DNA of 64,000 nt from Pantoea sp. A4 (lineage in GTDB: Bacteria; Pseudomonadota; Gammaproteobacteria; Enterobacterales; Enterobacteriaceae), in assembly GCF_000295955.2 (NCBI RefSeq), contig NZ_ALXE01000023.1:106501-170500 (forward strand). The letters are read 5' to 3'. Of this stretch, positions 53,346 through 64,000 are shown one piece after another (within the stretch, counting starts at the first letter, position 1; the number at the start of each line of letters is the position of its first letter). The notes under the pieces are model-generated. The model searched no databases and was not told where the DNA came from. It saw only the letters and a program-made list of their open reading frames with translations. The position numbers were made by a program, and so were the translations under genes.

Positions 53346-54475
53346 AAGCCTCCGTGGGCTTTGACGACAAGTCCTGCCGCCATTAAATCGGTTATGCCCT
53401 TTTGCTTGATATTGATCGCAGCGTTTATATCGCGATCATGATCAGCGAGACAGGAAGGGCATTGCCATTCGCGAACTTTTAGTGGCATTTCTGCCATCTT
53501 GTGACCGCAACAATGGCATGTTTTTGAACTGGCGTACCATTGGTCTATTTTGACCAGATGAACACCTGCCTGTTCTGCTTTGTAAGCCAGTTTTGTGACA
53601 AAGCCATTCCACGCAGCATCCCCGATATGACGGGCAAGGCGGCGATTTTTCATCATGTTTGCAGACTTCAACGTTTCCACTATTACCGCTTGGTTTTCGT
53701 CAATAATTGAACGTGAAAGTTTATGTTGGAAATCTGCTCGGGCATTAGCAACGCGCTCATGTTGCGCTGCTAGTTTGATTCTTGCTTTCTTGCGATTGCT
53801 GCTTCCTGGCTTCTTTCGAGACAGGTTTTTACTGTCACGGCGTAGACGACGATAAGCATTGACCAGATAGCGAGGGTTGGCAGTTTTTTTACCGTCATCA
53901 CGAATAAGATAATCCGCCAGGCCAATGTCGCAGCCTGTTACTGACGTTATAAGTGTTGGCTTAACTGCTGCCTCAAGGCCATCATCACAAAGAATGGAAG
54001 CATAGTATTTCCCTGTCGGCGCTCTGGTGATGGTTATGCTTTTCACCTTGCCTGTAAGTTCTCTATGAATATTGGCTTTGATTGAGGGGATCTTCGGTAT
54101 TTTTATGCTATCGCAGGTCACTTTCAGATTTGAACAGTGATAGCTAGATTGCGTTCCATTCTTGCGTTTGAATTTCGGGTATTTAGCTCGTTTCTCAAAG
54201 AAATTCTTGAAAGCTAAATCCAGGTTCTGCAATGCAACTTGCAGCGAGTTCGAGTCAGCGTTTTTCAACCAGTCATATTTGCGCGATTTTTTCGCTATAG
54301 GTAGCAATGGCTGTATGTGCTTTATGTTTCCTAAAGAAACGCCGTAACGCTTATACCAGTGAGAACGAATATGCAGGGCTTTATTGTACACAAACCGAAC
54401 AGCCCCAAATTGCCTGTCCAGCAATTCAGCTTGTTCTTTGTTTGGATATATGCGTACCTTTGTGGCTCTGTACAT
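53246..54475 (-). CDS. tnpB: TnpB RNA-guided nuclease of IS605 element
   Basis: 409 residues. A helix-turn-helix-like start (MYRATKVRIYPNKEQAELLDRQFGAVRFVYNKAL) leads to a RuvC domain with Asp in GCDIGLADYLI (about 190), Glu in AVIVETLKSANMM and Asp in DHDRDINAAINI. The zinc finger has SKTCHCCGHK and CPSC. All catalytic residues are intact. TnpB proteins cut DNA next to a TAM under guidance of an RNA from the element's right end and help keep the element. The C-terminal 30 residues run into the presumed guide-RNA scaffold. Confidence 0.93.
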   Translation of the reverse strand: MYRATKVRIYPNKEQAELLDRQFGAVRFVYNKALHIRSHWYKRYGVSLGNIKHIQPLLPIAKKSRKYDWLKNADSNSLQVALQNLDLAFKNFFEKRAKYPKFKRKNGTQSSYHCSNLKVTCDSIKIPKIPSIKANIHRELTGKVKSITITRAPTGKYYASILCDDGLEAAVKPTLITSVTGCDIGLADYLIRDDGKKTANPRYLVNAYRRLRRDSKNLSRKKPGSSNRKKARIKLAAQHERVANARADFQHKLSRSIIDENQAVIVETLKSANMMKNRRLARHIGDAAWNGFVTKLAYKAEQAGVHLVKIDQWYASSKTCHCCGHKMAEMPLKVREWQCPSCLADHDRDINAAINIKQKGITDLMAAGLVVKAHGGLRKSGSEPVAAWEVGSLAVYGGEQSPLCVLFTH

Positions 54476-54532
54476 AATGGGTGCTCATGATTAGAATTGC
54501 TGTAATATATGGTACATATGGCGATATAGCAA

Positions 54533-54958
54533 ATGGGTGTACATAACGAACTATTGAATGATTACTTGCGCCGGAGGCACTCCGTTAGCAAGCTAGTGGT
54601 GCATCTTATTTTTGTGACAAAGTACCGCCGCAAGCTGTTAGACGGCCCGATGATTGCGCAAATCCGCGAATCGTTTTTATCTGCCGCCGAACGGTTGGAA
54701 GTGGAAATTATGGAAGTGGACGGCGAGGCAGATCACGTGCACGTACTGGTTGCGTACCCACCTAAACTGCCGGTTAGCGTACTGGTGAATAACCTAAAGT
54801 CGATCAGCAGCCGCTATGTGCGGCAGTTGAATACACACCTAAGAAAGCAAAGTAATAGCGGGGGGCTCTGGTCACGCTCCTATTTCGCCTGTAGTGCTGG
54901 TGGCGCAACAATCGAAACGCTAAAAGCGTATGTTAGATCGCAGGGAACCCCTGAATAG
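54533..54958 (+). CDS. tnpA: TnpA transposase (HUH Y1) of IS605 element
   Basis: 141 residues, the usual length. VVHLIFVTKYRRKLL opens the Y1 domain, DGEADHVHVLVAYPPKLPVSVLVNNLKSISSR has the HUH motif (HVHVL), and RSYFACSAGGATIETLKAYVRSQ carries the C-terminal region with the tyrosine-bearing helix. It nicks and rejoins single-stranded DNA at the element's hairpins. Divergent from tnpB with a 57-bp gap. It appears complete, so the element may be active. Confidence 0.93.
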   Translation: MGVHNELLNDYLRRRHSVSKLVVHLIFVTKYRRKLLDGPMIAQIRESFLSAAERLEVEIMEVDGEADHVHVLVAYPPKLPVSVLVNNLKSISSRYVRQLNTHLRKQSNSGGLWSRSYFACSAGGATIETLKAYVRSQGTPE

Positions 54959-55025
54959 CTCCCCTTATATCCCCGCCCGCATTGGGAGAGGATTTACGGG
55001 GCGATCGTTAATTCAGACAGAAAAA

Positions 55026-55051
55026 AACCAGCCTGCGGTAACAGGCTGGTT
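55026..55051 (-). terminator. aspA terminator
   Basis: AACCAGCCTG (55026-55035) and CAGGCTGGTT (55042-55051) with a 6-nt loop. The minus strand ends in a run of T (A-run at 55021-55027). Confidence 0.9.
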
Positions 55052-55065
55052 TGGCGTATTACCGC

Positions 55066-56502
55066 TTACTGTTCGTTTTCGTCCAGATAACGTTTCGCTT
55101 TATACGCCGGGTACATCAGGTTCTGCACAGAGAAGATATCGTCCAGCTCTGCTTCGGTGAGCAGGCCGCGCTCCAGCACCACTTCACGTACGCTCTTACC
55201 GGTTTCAGCACAGATCTTACCGACGATGTCACCATTGTGGTGACCAATGTACGGGTTCAGATAGGTGACAATCCCGATGGAGTTGAAGACGTAAGCTTCA
55301 CACACGGCTTTGTTAGCCGTGATGCCATCCACGCATTTTTCCAGCAGGTTATAGCAGGCGTTGGTCAGGATGCTGATCGATTCAAACAGCGCCTGGCCGA
55401 TCACCGGTTCCATCACGTTTAGCTGGAGTTGGCCTGCTTCTGCCGCCATGGTCAGGGTCGTGTCGTTACCGATCACTTTAAAGCACACCTGATTCACCAC
55501 TTCTGGCACCACCGGGTTGACCTTGGCGGGCATAATGGAGGAACCCGCCTGCAACTCTGGCAGGTTAATTTCATTTAAGCCCGCGCGTGGGCCGGAGGAG
55601 AGCAGGCGCAGGTCGTTACAGATTTTGGAGAGTTTCACTGCCAGGCGCTTCAGTGATGAGTGCACCATAACGTAGGCGCCGCAGTCTGAAGTTGCCTCGA
55701 TCAGGTCTTCCGCTGGCACCACCGGCAGGTTACTCACCGCTGCCAGATGCTGTACTGCCAACTGCTGATAGCCATCCGGCGTGTTCAGGCGGGTTCCGAT
55801 AGCCGTTGCGCCGAGGTTCACCTCCAGCAGCAGTTCAGCGGTACGCAGAATGCTACGGGTCTCTTCATTCAGCAGGACGTTAAACGCATGGAACTCCTGG
55901 CCCAGCGTCATAGGAACGGCATCTTGTAACTGGGTGCGGCCCATTTTCAGAATGCTGGCGAACTCTTTCGACTTACGCTCAAAGCCTTCGCTCAGTTGGC
56001 CAATCGCGTCGATAAGTTTGAGGATGGAAGCGTAAACGGCAATGCGGAAACCGGTTGGGTAGGCATCGTTGGTGGACTGACACTTGTTCACATGATCGTT
56101 CGGGTTAAGGTACTGATATTCCCCTTTCTGGTGACCCATCAGCTCAAGCCCGATGTTTGCCAGCACTTCGTTGGTGTTCATGTTCACTGAGGTGCCTGCG
56201 CCCCCCTGGTAGACATCTACCGGGAACTGATCCATGCATTTACCGTGGTTCAGCACCTCATCGCAGGCCTGAATGATGGTGTTCGCGATATTGCGTGGAA
56301 TGGTTTTTAGTTCTTTGTTGGCGAGTGCAGCTGCCTTTTTTACCATCACCATACCCCGGACGAATTCGGGTATGTCGCTGATTTTACTGTTACTGATGTA
56401 GAAGTTCTCAATCGCACGCAGAGTATGCACTCCGTAGTAAGCCTCTGCGGGTACTTCGCGCATACCCAGCAGGTCTTCTTCGATACGAATGTTGTTCGCC
56501 AT
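55066..56502 (-). CDS. aspA: Aspartate ammonia-lyase
   Basis: Converts L-aspartate to fumarate and ammonia; a cytoplasmic tetramer. 478 residues from ATG 56502 (GAAGG upstream), exactly the E. coli length. [57 protein letters not shown] and the flexible-loop signature [20 protein letters not shown] with the catalytic serine are present. A longer frame from 56586 adds 28 residues with no counterpart. In E. coli dcuA follows; here the transposon does. Confidence 0.98.
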   Translation of the reverse strand: MANNIRIEEDLLGMREVPAEAYYGVHTLRAIENFYISNSKISDIPEFVRGMVMVKKAAALANKELKTIPRNIANTIIQACDEVLNHGKCMDQFPVDVYQGGAGTSVNMNTNEVLANIGLELMGHQKGEYQYLNPNDHVNKCQSTNDAYPTGFRIAVYASILKLIDAIGQLSEGFERKSKEFASILKMGRTQLQDAVPMTLGQEFHAFNVLLNEETRSILRTAELLLEVNLGATAIGTRLNTPDGYQQLAVQHLAAVSNLPVVPAEDLIEATSDCGAYVMVHSSLKRLAVKLSKICNDLRLLSSGPRAGLNEINLPELQAGSSIMPAKVNPVVPEVVNQVCFKVIGNDTTLTMAAEAGQLQLNVMEPVIGQALFESISILTNACYNLLEKCVDGITANKAVCEAYVFNSIGIVTYLNPYIGHHNGDIVGKICAETGKSVREVVLERGLLTEAELDDIFSVQNLMYPAYKAKRYLDENEQ

Positions 56503-56854
56503 GATAACCTTCTTTTTATTGCCGCTTTGTTTCGGCTTTTCCATCACAGGTGATGTGTTTAATTTGTCGTGGAGTGCCAGTGACAACAGTTAAGACTCTC
56601 TGCTCACTGGCGAGCCCGATCATATGCTGTTGCAGATGAAAAGTACGCATGGTGTTCACTCACATACCGCTTCGACTGCCACAGAATTAACGATATGTGA
56701 AGTTGAACACAAAATTAACCCCCATGAAGAAATTTGACACGATCGGTTGAAATTGGGCTTCAGAGTGCCAATCTCTGTTTTTGTACTCCGCTGGAGTAAC
56801 CCATTCTGCTGTCTGGCGCTTTTGGCCGGATGGCCGCAACTACAGGAGAGACCA

Positions 56855-57322
56855 GTGCGCTGGCTACCGTTTATCGTTTTCTTTGTTTTGGCCTGGATTG
56901 AGATCACCTTGTTTATCAAAGTGGCTCATGTTCTTGGCGTATTACTGACCATGCTGCTGGTCATCTTTACCTCATGCATCGGCGTTTCGCTGGTAAAAAA
57001 TCAGGGCGTGAAAAACTTCATGCTGATGCAGGAGAAGATGGCACGCAACGAGAGCCCGGCGGCTGAGATGGTGAAAAGTGTTTCACTGATTATCGCTGGC
57101 TTCCTGCTGCTGCTGCCCGGTTTCTTTACCGATATGCTGGGCCTGCTATTGCTGCTGCCACCGATCCAAAAACATCTGACGTTGAAGCTGATGCCGCACC
57201 TGCGCGTCTGGCGTGGTGGAGCAAGCAACGATGCGGGCTACACCATGGATGGCGAGTTTGAGCGCAAAAATCATGATGTGATTGAGCATCATGATGAGCG
57301 GAAAGATCGCGACGATCGTTAA
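56855..57322 (+). CDS. fxsA: FxsA family membrane protein
   Basis: 155 residues from GTG 56855, which has AGGAG at 56844-56848 and yields the family start (V/M)RWLPFIVFF. Three or four hydrophobic segments include VAHVLGVLLTMLLVIFTSCIGVSLVKNQG and LIIAGFLLLLPGFFTDMLGLLLLLPP. The tail is charged and His/Asp-rich. In E. coli high FxsA relieves exclusion of phage T7 by F plasmids, through PifA. Its position upstream of groES and divergent from aspA is conserved. Confidence 0.93.
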   Translation: MRWLPFIVFFVLAWIEITLFIKVAHVLGVLLTMLLVIFTSCIGVSLVKNQGVKNFMLMQEKMARNESPAAEMVKSVSLIIAGFLLLLPGFFTDMLGLLLLLPPIQKHLTLKLMPHLRVWRGGASNDAGYTMDGEFERKNHDVIEHHDERKDRDDR

Positions 57323-57392
57323 GCTTCTGCCGCGATAAGTGGTGAATAATTCATCACTTATCGCCTTAAAGTAAAAAATTTGTTTATCCCCC

Positions 57393-57420
57393 CTTGAAAG
57401 CTTTTTTTCCGCCCCTATCT
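57393..57420 (+). promoter_or_regulatory. Sigma32 heat-shock promoter of groESL
   Basis: -35 CTTGAAA (57393-57399), 12-nt spacer, -10 CCCCTATCT (57412-57420), close to the sigma32 consensus CTTGAAA and CCCCAT-T. It lies about 85 bp before the groES start, as in E. coli. Confidence 0.88.
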
Positions 57421-57504
57421 CTTCCTGCACGAGGCCGGTTGCCCAGCAACCCGGCGTTCAACCCTAAAACCGAATGATTGGATTTCCTGAAGGAGAGCGA
57501 CCAC

Positions 57505-57798
57505 ATGAAAATTCGTCCATTGCACGATCGCGTTATCGTCAAGCGTAAAGAAGTTGAAGCAAAATCAGCTGGCGGCATCGTTCTGACCGGCTCTGCGGCA
57601 GGTAAATCTTCACGTGCTGAAGTCCTGGCTGTAGGCAATGGCCGCATCCTGGAAAATGGCGAAGTGAAGCCACTGGATGTGAAAGTTGGCGATCTGGTTA
57701 TCTTCAATGAAGGCTACGGCGCGAAAGTTGAAAAAATCGACAACGAAGAAGTGCTGATCATCTCCGAAAACGACATTCTGGCGATTGTTGAAGCGTAA
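57505..57798 (+). CDS. groES: Co-chaperonin GroES
   Basis: 97 residues, the standard length. [36 protein letters not shown] includes the mobile loop that contacts Gro[37 protein letters not shown] follows. Forms the heptameric lid of the chaperonin. The ATG at 57505 has AAGGAGAGC upstream. Transcribed with groEL, 46 bp downstream, from the sigma32 promoter. Confidence 0.99.
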   Translation: MKIRPLHDRVIVKRKEVEAKSAGGIVLTGSAAGKSSRAEVLAVGNGRILENGEVKPLDVKVGDLVIFNEGYGAKVEKIDNEEVLIISENDILAIVEA

Positions 57799-57832
57799 TT
57801 TTACGCGTACTTCACTGAACAAACGAATTTAA

Positions 57833-59500
<1,668 letters not shown>

Positions 59501-59530
59501 TCAGCCCCTGCGCTTATGCACAGAAAAGAA

Positions 59531-59560
59531 CCCCTGAGCGGCAACGCTCGGGGGTTTTTC
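59531..59560 (+). terminator. groESL terminator
   Basis: CCCCTGAGCG (59531-59540), loop GCAA and CGCTCGGGGG (59545-59554), then TTTTTC. Confidence 0.93.
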
Positions 59561-59699
59561 TTTTGGTGGCGAACAGGGTATAAATTAAAGGCGTTTTAAT
59601 ACGCTAAAACGGGACCAGGGCAATGAATGTTCAGAAAAATGTTTTATTTTTCTGCTACGCTGCTTCCCGACTCTGATGATAAGAAAAATGGGGATGACA

Positions 59700-60047
59700 A
59701 TGCGTATTAACCTCTTGCCCGGACTGGTAGCGGGTGCGTTCCTGCTTGCAGGATGCAGCAGCTCCACACAATTGAGTTCTAACGGTGAGAACGTGAAGTT
59801 TACCGATGAGCAGCCAGGCAGCAAGTGCCAACTGTTGGGTAATGTGACCGGTTCTCAAAGTAACTGGCTCAGTGGCTCAGGCGGCGAAGGCAGCTCTCTG
59901 CGTGGTGCAGCCAACGACTTGCGTAACCGCGCAGCAGAAATGGGCGGCAATGTGATTTACGGTGCCACCAGCCCAACGCAGAATTTACTGTCTGCTTTTG
60001 CACCGCTCGACAGCAAAATGAGTGGTCAGGTGTATAAGTGCCCCTGA
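59700..60047 (+). CDS. yjeI: Lipoprotein YjeI (DUF4156)
   Basis: 116 residues from ATG 59700; upstream ATGs at 59676 and 59688 are in frame, but GGGG is best spaced for 59700. A lipoprotein signal LLPGLVAGAFLLAGC ends at the lipobox LAGC, then SSSTQLSSNG. DEQPGSKCQLLGNVTGSQSNWLSG, RGAANDLRNRAAEMGGNVIYG and GQVYKCP match E. coli YjeI throughout, and so does the position after groEL. Function unknown. Ser after the lipid Cys suggests sorting to the outer membrane. Confidence 0.9.
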   Translation: MRINLLPGLVAGAFLLAGCSSSTQLSSNGENVKFTDEQPGSKCQLLGNVTGSQSNWLSGSGGEGSSLRGAANDLRNRAAEMGGNVIYGATSPTQNLLSAFAPLDSKMSGQVYKCP

Positions 60048-60052
60048 CAGCG

Positions 60053-60078
60053 AAAAGGCCGGATATCCGGCCTTTTTT
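60053..60078. terminator. Bidirectional terminator between yjeI and epmB
   Basis: AAAGGCCGG, ATAT, CCGGCCTTT form a perfect stem (60054-60075) with A- and T-runs on its two sides. The epmB stop codon starts at its right edge. Confidence 0.93.
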
Positions 60079-61106
60079 TATTCCTGCCTGAGTTGCAGGT
60101 CGAGCGGCGTTTTACTTGGCTCGCCGCCAATCTCGCGTGCCAGTTTGGGCACCATATAACCGGACACTTTGGTAAGCAGTTCGCGTACCAGCCCACGGGC
60201 TTCTTCATCTGAGACAAAGAAGTGCGCCGCACCTTGTACTTTGTCCAGCACATGCAGGTAGTAGGGCAAAATTCCCGCATCGAACAGCGCATTGCTGAGG
60301 TCTGCCAGCGTCTGAGCATTATCATTCACGCCGCGCAACAGGACACTTTGGTTCAGTAGCGTAACGCCCGCCCGTTTTAACTGCTGCATTGCTGCGGCCA
60401 GTTCAGCATTGATCTCCTGTGCATGGTTAATGTGACTGACCATCAGCACCTGAAGACGCGTTTGCGCCAGCATTTGACACAACCCGGTGGTAATACGTGC
60501 CGGGATCACCACCGGCAGGCGGCTATGAATACGCAGACGTTTAATATGCGGGATATTCTCCAGCGCCTGAATCAGCCACTGTAGCTCGTGGTCTTTCGCC
60601 ATCAGGGGATCGCCACCAGAGAAGATAATCTCATCCAGTTCAGGATGCTCTGCAATGTAGTCCAGTGCACTTTGCCAGTTACGTTTGTTGCCCTGGTTAT
60701 CCTGATAGGGGAAGTGGCGACGGAAGCAGTAGCGGCAGTTGACGGCACAGCCGCCTTTCACCAATAACAGCGCCCGGTTTCTATACTTATGCAGTAATCC
60801 TGGCACCACACTGCTCTGCTCATCCAGCGGATCGGTGCTGTAGCCTGGCGCATCGGTAAATTCCTGCTGGCTGGTGATCACCTGCAACAGCAGGGGGTCC
60901 TGCGGATCGCCTGGTTGCATACGTTGAATGAAGGATCGTGGCACGCGCAAGGCGAAAAGACGCCTGGCATCAATGCCATTGTGCAATTCTGAGCACTCTT
61001 CAAGCGCTAAAAGTTGCAATAATTCAACAGGATCGGTGACAACATCAGCAAGTTGCTGCAACCAATCTTCTCTGGAAGGGGGATTTAGGGTTACAATGTG
61101 TGCCAT
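60078..61106 (-). CDS. epmB: EF-P lysine 2,3-aminomutase EpmB
   Basis: Radical-SAM enzyme that makes (R)-beta-lysine for modification of elongation factor P. 342 residues (E. coli YjeK: 342). The iron-sulfur motif CxxxCxxC is Cys120, Cys124, Cys127 in [32 protein letters not shown] is the SAM-binding GGDP block. [11 protein letters not shown] and [18 protein letters not shown] bind PLP and substrate, as in lysine 2,3-aminomutases, including the lysine in LDKVQG. Divergent from efp, 41 bp apart. Confidence 0.97.
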   Translation of the reverse strand: MAHIVTLNPPSREDWLQQLADVVTDPVELLQLLALEECSELHNGIDARRLFALRVPRSFIQRMQPGDPQDPLLLQVITSQQEFTDAPGYSTDPLDEQSSVVPGLLHKYRNRALLLVKGGCAVNCRYCFRRHFPYQDNQGNKRNWQSALDYIAEHPELDEIIFSGGDPLMAKDHELQWLIQALENIPHIKRLRIHSRLPVVIPARITTGLCQMLAQTRLQVLMVSHINHAQEINAELAAAMQQLKRAGVTLLNQSVLLRGVNDNAQTLADLSNALFDAGILPYYLHVLDKVQGAAHFFVSDEEARGLVRELLTKVSGYMVPKLAREIGGEPSKTPLDLQLRQE

Positions 61107-61147
61107 TTTTTTGGCTATTACCAGTTCAATATTTACAGAGGGCCTTT

Positions 61148-61714
61148 ATGGCGACTTATCTTAGCAACGATTTCCGTCCCGGTCTTAAAATCATGTTCGA
61201 AGGCGAGCCATATGCCATCGAAGCCAGTGAGTTCGTCAAACCGGGTAAAGGCCAGGCATTTGCACGCGTTAAAATGCGTCGTCTGCTGACCGGTTCTCGC
61301 GTTGAGAAGACCTTCAAATCTACCGACTCTGCCGAAGGCGCAGACGTTCGTGATATGACGCTGCAGTACTCTTACAACGACGGCGATTTCTACTACTTCA
61401 TGCACCCAGAGTCTTTCGAGCAGTATCAGATCGAATCTAAAGTGCTGGATGACGTGACCAAATGGCTGCAGGACAACGCAGATTGTATCGTTACCCTGTG
61501 GAACGATAAAGCAATCGCTGTTCAGCCACCAAACTTCATCGAAGCAGAAGTGACTGAAACCGACCCAGGCCTGAAAGGTGACACCGCAGGTACCGGCGGC
61601 AAACCAGCAACTCTGTCTACTGGTGCTGTGATCAAAGTGCCACTGTTCGTACAGATTGGCGAAGTGGTAAAAGTTGACACCCGCTCTGGCGAATACGTTT
61701 CTCGCGTTAAGTAA
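61148..61714 (+). CDS. efp: Translation elongation factor P
   Basis: 188 residues from ATG 61148 (AGAGGG upstream). Relieves ribosome stalling at polyproline. Lys34 in [14 protein letters not shown] is the residue that EpmA beta-lysylates. The three beta domains are complete and the C-terminus [31 protein letters not shown] is typical. A longer frame from 61100 adds 16 unrelated residues. The divergent epmB and the nearby epmA complete the core modification set. Confidence 0.99.
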   Translation: MATYLSNDFRPGLKIMFEGEPYAIEASEFVKPGKGQAFARVKMRRLLTGSRVEKTFKSTDSAEGADVRDMTLQYSYNDGDFYYFMHPESFEQYQIESKVLDDVTKWLQDNADCIVTLWNDKAIAVQPPNFIEAEVTETDPGLKGDTAGTGGKPATLSTGAVIKVPLFVQIGEVVKVDTRSGEYVSRVK

Positions 61715-61724
61715 GAGTAGGAAG

Positions 61725-61757
61725 AAGGCGTATCTGCGGATGCGCCTTTTTTTTGTC
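61725..61757 (+). terminator. efp terminator
   Basis: AAGGCG-TATC, TGCG loop, GATG-CGCCTT stem followed by a run of eight or more T (61749 on). Confidence 0.88.
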
Positions 61758-61785
61758 TGGCGTCAGCTCATACAGGTACGGATAG

Positions 61786-61917
61786 ATGAAAAAAGTGTTT
61801 AAGTGGTTGGCGTTTGCCCTCCTGGTCTCCTCTGCACTCAGCGGCTGCAACACCTTCCATGGTTTTGGTGAGGATGTGTCTCACCTGGGCGGAGATATTG
61901 AGCACGCGGCGGAATAG
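61786..61917 (+). CDS. ecnA: Entericidin A-like lipoprotein
   Basis: 43 residues. MKKVFKWLAFALLVSSALSGCNTFHGFGEDVSHLGGDIEHAAE. The signal ends in the lipobox LSGC, and the short mature part keeps the NT-x-GxGEDvs-xGxxI pattern of entericidins. In E. coli EcnA and EcnB form an antidote-toxin pair, EcnA being the antidote. The position after efp matches E. coli. A weak GGA lies 6 nt before ATG. Confidence 0.92.
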   Translation: MKKVFKWLAFALLVSSALSGCNTFHGFGEDVSHLGGDIEHAAE

Positions 61918-62019
61918 CGCTTCAGGCTGCCTCTTTTTGATGTTTGTCACGCGCACTTTTTGTGCCACGGGCTATGCTTAAAGCGTTGTCTGTTTTCTGC
62001 AAACCAAAAGGATGTTGCC

Positions 62020-62154
62020 ATGTTGAAAAAAAGTATTATCGCGATTTTTTCCGTTCTGGTGCTCTCTTCTGTGCTGACTGCTTGCAACACCACGCGTGGT
62101 GTCGGTGAGGATATTTCAGCCGGTGGTCACGCCATTCAGCGCAGCGCTCAGTAG
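62020..62154 (+). CDS. ecnB: Entericidin B-like lipoprotein
   Basis: 44 residues from ATG 62020 (AAAAGGA upstream). [22 protein letters not shown] is the lipoprotein signal with lipobox LTAC, then [22 protein letters not shown], nearly identical to E. coli EcnB in its core. In E. coli the protein is bacteriolytic when in excess and is made in stationary phase under sigmaS. It follows ecnA by 102 bp, so it likely has its own promoter. Confidence 0.95.
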   Translation: MLKKSIIAIFSVLVLSSVLTACNTTRGVGEDISAGGHAIQRSAQ

Positions 62155-62163
62155 TTAAAGACC

Positions 62164-62187
62164 GGTACGAAGCGCCCGCTTCGTACC
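62164..62187. terminator. Hairpin between ecnB and blc
   Basis: GGTACGAAGCG (62164-62174), CC, CGCTTCGTACC (62177-62187): a perfect 11-bp inverted repeat between convergent genes. T-runs are weak. Confidence 0.7.
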
Positions 62188-62194
62188 TATTTCC

Positions 62195-62716
62195 TTACTG
62201 TTTTACCCAAACCAACTCATTGACCGGGAATCCTGCCGCTTGTGCCTGGGCGACCAGCTTCTGCTTCACGGCTTCATCCAACTTTGGTGTGCGCGAGAGT
62301 ATCCATAAGTAGTGGCGGTTGGGTCCGCAGATCAGCGCATGTTGATAATCTTTGTCGAGTGCAATCACGTTGTATCCGCCATAGAAGGGGCCAAAAAACG
62401 AGACCTTGAGTGCGGCTCGTGAGTGGCTCCCGGTGAAGTAGGCTTTGCCCACGCTCTCCTGCCAGCGCTGTTTATTCGGGTTGTAACCCCGGTTGACCAC
62501 TTTGATGCCGCCATCTTCACGTGGGCTGTAGGTGGCCGTGACCTGTTCCAGACCGCTTTCGAAACTGTGATCGAGACGCGCAATTTCATACCACTGGCCG
62601 AGGTAGCGTTGGCTGTCAAAGCCTTCAATAACGGTGACATTTTTTGGTGGCGTGGTGCTACACGAGACGGAGAGTAGAGCGCCGAGGCTGGCGATCAGCA
62701 TTTTCCACGGTGACAT
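62195..62716 (-). CDS. blc: Outer-membrane lipoprotein Blc (bacterial lipocalin)
   Basis: 173 residues. Signal peptide with lipobox LLSVSC (lipid Cys at about 19), then the lipocalin motif [14 protein letters not shown] (first GxW), VNRGYN, the second block [30 protein letters not shown] and [18 protein letters not shown]. It binds lysophospholipids and fatty acids at the outer membrane and is induced by envelope stress. In E. coli ampC and frdABCD separate it from epmA; here the two genes are 133 bp apart and divergent. Confidence 0.97.
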   Translation of the reverse strand: MSPWKMLIASLGALLSVSCSTTPPKNVTVIEGFDSQRYLGQWYEIARLDHSFESGLEQVTATYSPREDGGIKVVNRGYNPNKQRWQESVGKAYFTGSHSRAALKVSFFGPFYGGYNVIALDKDYQHALICGPNRHYLWILSRTPKLDEAVKQKLVAQAQAAGFPVNELVWVKQ

Positions 62717-62849
62717 AGGGTTTCCTTGTGATTTTTCTCCCCTTAAGTATAGAACGCCAGGGCTCTGCTGTTTACGCCGCTACCGCGATTGTTTGCCACC
62801 TGCAATGCAGGTAGACTTCCACCCCTTATTTTCTGAGGAGTCACCAATC

Positions 62850-63827
62850 ATGAGCGAAACGGCGAACTGGCAGCCGAGCGCCCCTATGGCCAATTTGTTG
62901 AAGCGTGCCGCTATTTTGGCTGAAGTACGGCGCTTTTTTGCCGATCGTGGCGTGCTTGAGGTCGATACACCGGCAATGAGTCAGGCGACCATTACCGATG
63001 TGCATCTGGTGCCGTTCAAGACCCGTTTCGTTGGTCCTGGTGTCTCTGAAGGGCAGGATTTATGGTTGATGACCAGCCCTGAATACCACATGAAGCGCCT
63101 GCTGGCCGCCGGCAGTGGGCCGATTTATCAGATGGGGCGCTGTTTCCGTAATGAGGAAGCGGGGCGCCACCATAATCCGGAGTTCACCATGTTGGAGTGG
63201 TATCGTCCGCATTATGATATGTACCGTTTGATGAATGAGGTGGACGATCTGCTCCAGCAAGTGCTGGAGTGCGACAGTGCGGAGTCACTCTCTTATCAGC
63301 AGGCTTTTTTACGCCATCTGAATCTTGATCCCCTTTCTGCCAGCAAAGACGAACTGCGTGAAGCGGCAGCGAAGCTGGGAGAGGGCGAGCTGGCCGCGCG
63401 CGAAGACGATCGCGATACGCTGTTGATGCTGCTGTTTATGCTGGGTGTGGAACCCAAGATTGGCCAGGATAAACCGGCTTTTGTTTATCATTTCCCGGCG
63501 AGTCAGGCAGCATTGGCGGAGATCAGTACCGAAGACCACCGTGTTGCTGAGCGGTTTGAGGTGTATTACAAGGGCATTGAACTCGCCAATGGGTTCCGTG
63601 AACTGACTGACAGCCGTGAACAGCGTCAGCGCTTTGAGCAGGATAATCGCCGTCGCGTGGCGCGTGGCCTGGCGGAACATCCCATCGATACGCTGTTACT
63701 GGATGCTCTGAGCCACGGTCTACCGGCCTGTTCAGGTGTGGCATTAGGGGTTGATCGTCTGATTATGCTGGCATTGAAAGCCGAATCACTGAGTGAAGTG
63801 ATTGCCTTCCCGGTGGATCGCTGCTGA
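62850..63827 (+). CDS. epmA: EF-P-(R)-beta-lysine ligase EpmA
   Basis: Lysyl-tRNA-synthetase-like enzyme that attaches beta-lysine to Lys34 of EF-P. 325 residues from ATG 62850 (GAGGAG upstream), exactly the E. coli length. Class II motifs: [17 protein letters not shown] (motif 1), [28 protein letters not shown] (motif 2) and [15 protein letters not shown] (motif 3). It lacks the N-terminal tRNA-binding domain of LysRS, as expected. The frame stays open to 62634, but this extension overlaps blc and is not real. Confidence 0.98.
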   Translation: MSETANWQPSAPMANLLKRAAILAEVRRFFADRGVLEVDTPAMSQATITDVHLVPFKTRFVGPGVSEGQDLWLMTSPEYHMKRLLAAGSGPIYQMGRCFRNEEAGRHHNPEFTMLEWYRPHYDMYRLMNEVDDLLQQVLECDSAESLSYQQAFLRHLNLDPLSASKDELREAAAKLGEGELAAREDDRDTLLMLLFMLGVEPKIGQDKPAFVYHFPASQAALAEISTEDHRVAERFEVYYKGIELANGFRELTDSREQRQRFEQDNRRRVARGLAEHPIDTLLLDALSHGLPACSGVALGVDRLIMLALKAESLSEVIAFPVDRC

Positions 63828-63876
63828 GAGTGATGTGATTGCGTGTTGGGTTGTAGCAGACTTCCCCTCACCCCAG

Positions 63877-63900
63877 CCCTCTCCCGCCCGCGGGAGAGGG
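63877..63900. repeat. REP-like palindrome, copy 2
   Basis: CCCTCTCCCGC (63877-63887), CC, GCGGGAGAGGG (63890-63900), flanked by CCCTCACCCCAG and TCAGGGT. Same stem as at 19766-19791. It lies after epmA and may also end transcription. The 100 bases to the window edge hold no other feature I can support. Confidence 0.75.
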
Positions 63901-64000
63901 TCAGGGTAGGTTTGTGAGCTGTGCAGCCACAAATCACACGGACGATGTCCCGCACCTCACTCACATGAAGGCGGGGATGGCGGGGAGTAGAGTAAAGCTT

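Larger units (their letters stand above)
53225..55010 (-). mobile_element. IS200/IS605-family insertion sequence
   Basis: An element of about 1.8 kb with divergent tnpA (plus) and tnpB (minus), as in IS605/IS608. The right end, after tnpB, holds a hairpin (CGCCG/CGGCG near 53283-53297). The left end, after tnpA, has an imperfect hairpin around CCCCG 54971 and CGGGG 54998. The exact ends cannot be fixed from one copy; this family makes no target duplication. It separates dsbD from aspA. Confidence 0.85.

Noticed and set aside
62634..62849. N-terminal extension of epmA by 72 residues
   Set aside because: It overlaps blc on the other strand. The ATG at 62850 has GAGGAG and gives exactly the family length of 325.

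Overview
The window looks like chromosome from a gammaproteobacterium of the order Enterobacterales, most likely an Erwinia/Pantoea-type genus. This rests on gene families and gene order, not on a database search. The right third (about 50.6-63.9 kb) keeps the E. coli order yjdC, dsbD, aspA, fxsA, groES, groEL, yjeI, epmB, efp, ecnA, ecnB, blc, epmA. It is interrupted by an IS200/IS605 element and lacks cutA, dcuA, sugE, ampC and frdABCD at their usual places.

From 0 to 19.8 kb lies a metabolic and transport region: a LysR regulator, an MdtG-like exporter, PQQ glucose dehydrogenase (gcd), a degenerate EAL protein, an MFS transporter with a BadF-type sugar kinase, a decarboxylating D-malate/tartrate dehydrogenase with its LysR partner, a HigBA toxin-antitoxin pair with a perfect 22-bp palindrome upstream, a glutathione transferase, and a partial inositol-type cluster (three Gfo/Idh/MocA dehydrogenases, iolH, a LacI regulator and an unannotated 58-codon ORF). 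From 19.8 to 28.1 kb is a complete hut regulon of the HutF/HutG type (histidine to formylglutamate to glutamate). Four HutC-like operators sit in its two divergent promoter regions.

From 28.1 to 33.6 kb a LysR regulator precedes an operon of MFS transporter, amidase, RidA-family protein and D-amino-acid dehydrogenase. This reads as uptake, amide hydrolysis, oxidation and imine hydrolysis of one substrate. A general porin follows. Then comes a low-affinity-type phosphate transporter with a strong PhoB box, in an operon with polyphosphate kinase 2. A 1-kb gene-free stretch with a (TTCTC)9 repeat leads into cydABDC: a short-loop (CioA-like) cytochrome bd oxidase with its CydDC assembly exporter.

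From 44.8 to 50.6 kb, between cydC and a tRNA-Phe gene, lies an accessory segment. Its core is an apparently complete class II microcin system: a glycine-rich precursor with a double-glycine-type leader, two small membrane proteins (immunity candidates), a CvaA-like HlyD protein and a CvaB-like C39-peptidase ABC exporter. Two tandem CdiI-like immunity paralogues without a toxin lie beside it. This microcin locus is the best candidate for an undescribed system in the window.

The last part carries core housekeeping genes: disulfide relay, aspartase, chaperonin under a sigma32 promoter, EF-P with both EpmA and EpmB, entericidin-type lipoproteins and the Blc lipocalin. A REP-like palindrome occurs at 19.8 kb and again at 63.9 kb.
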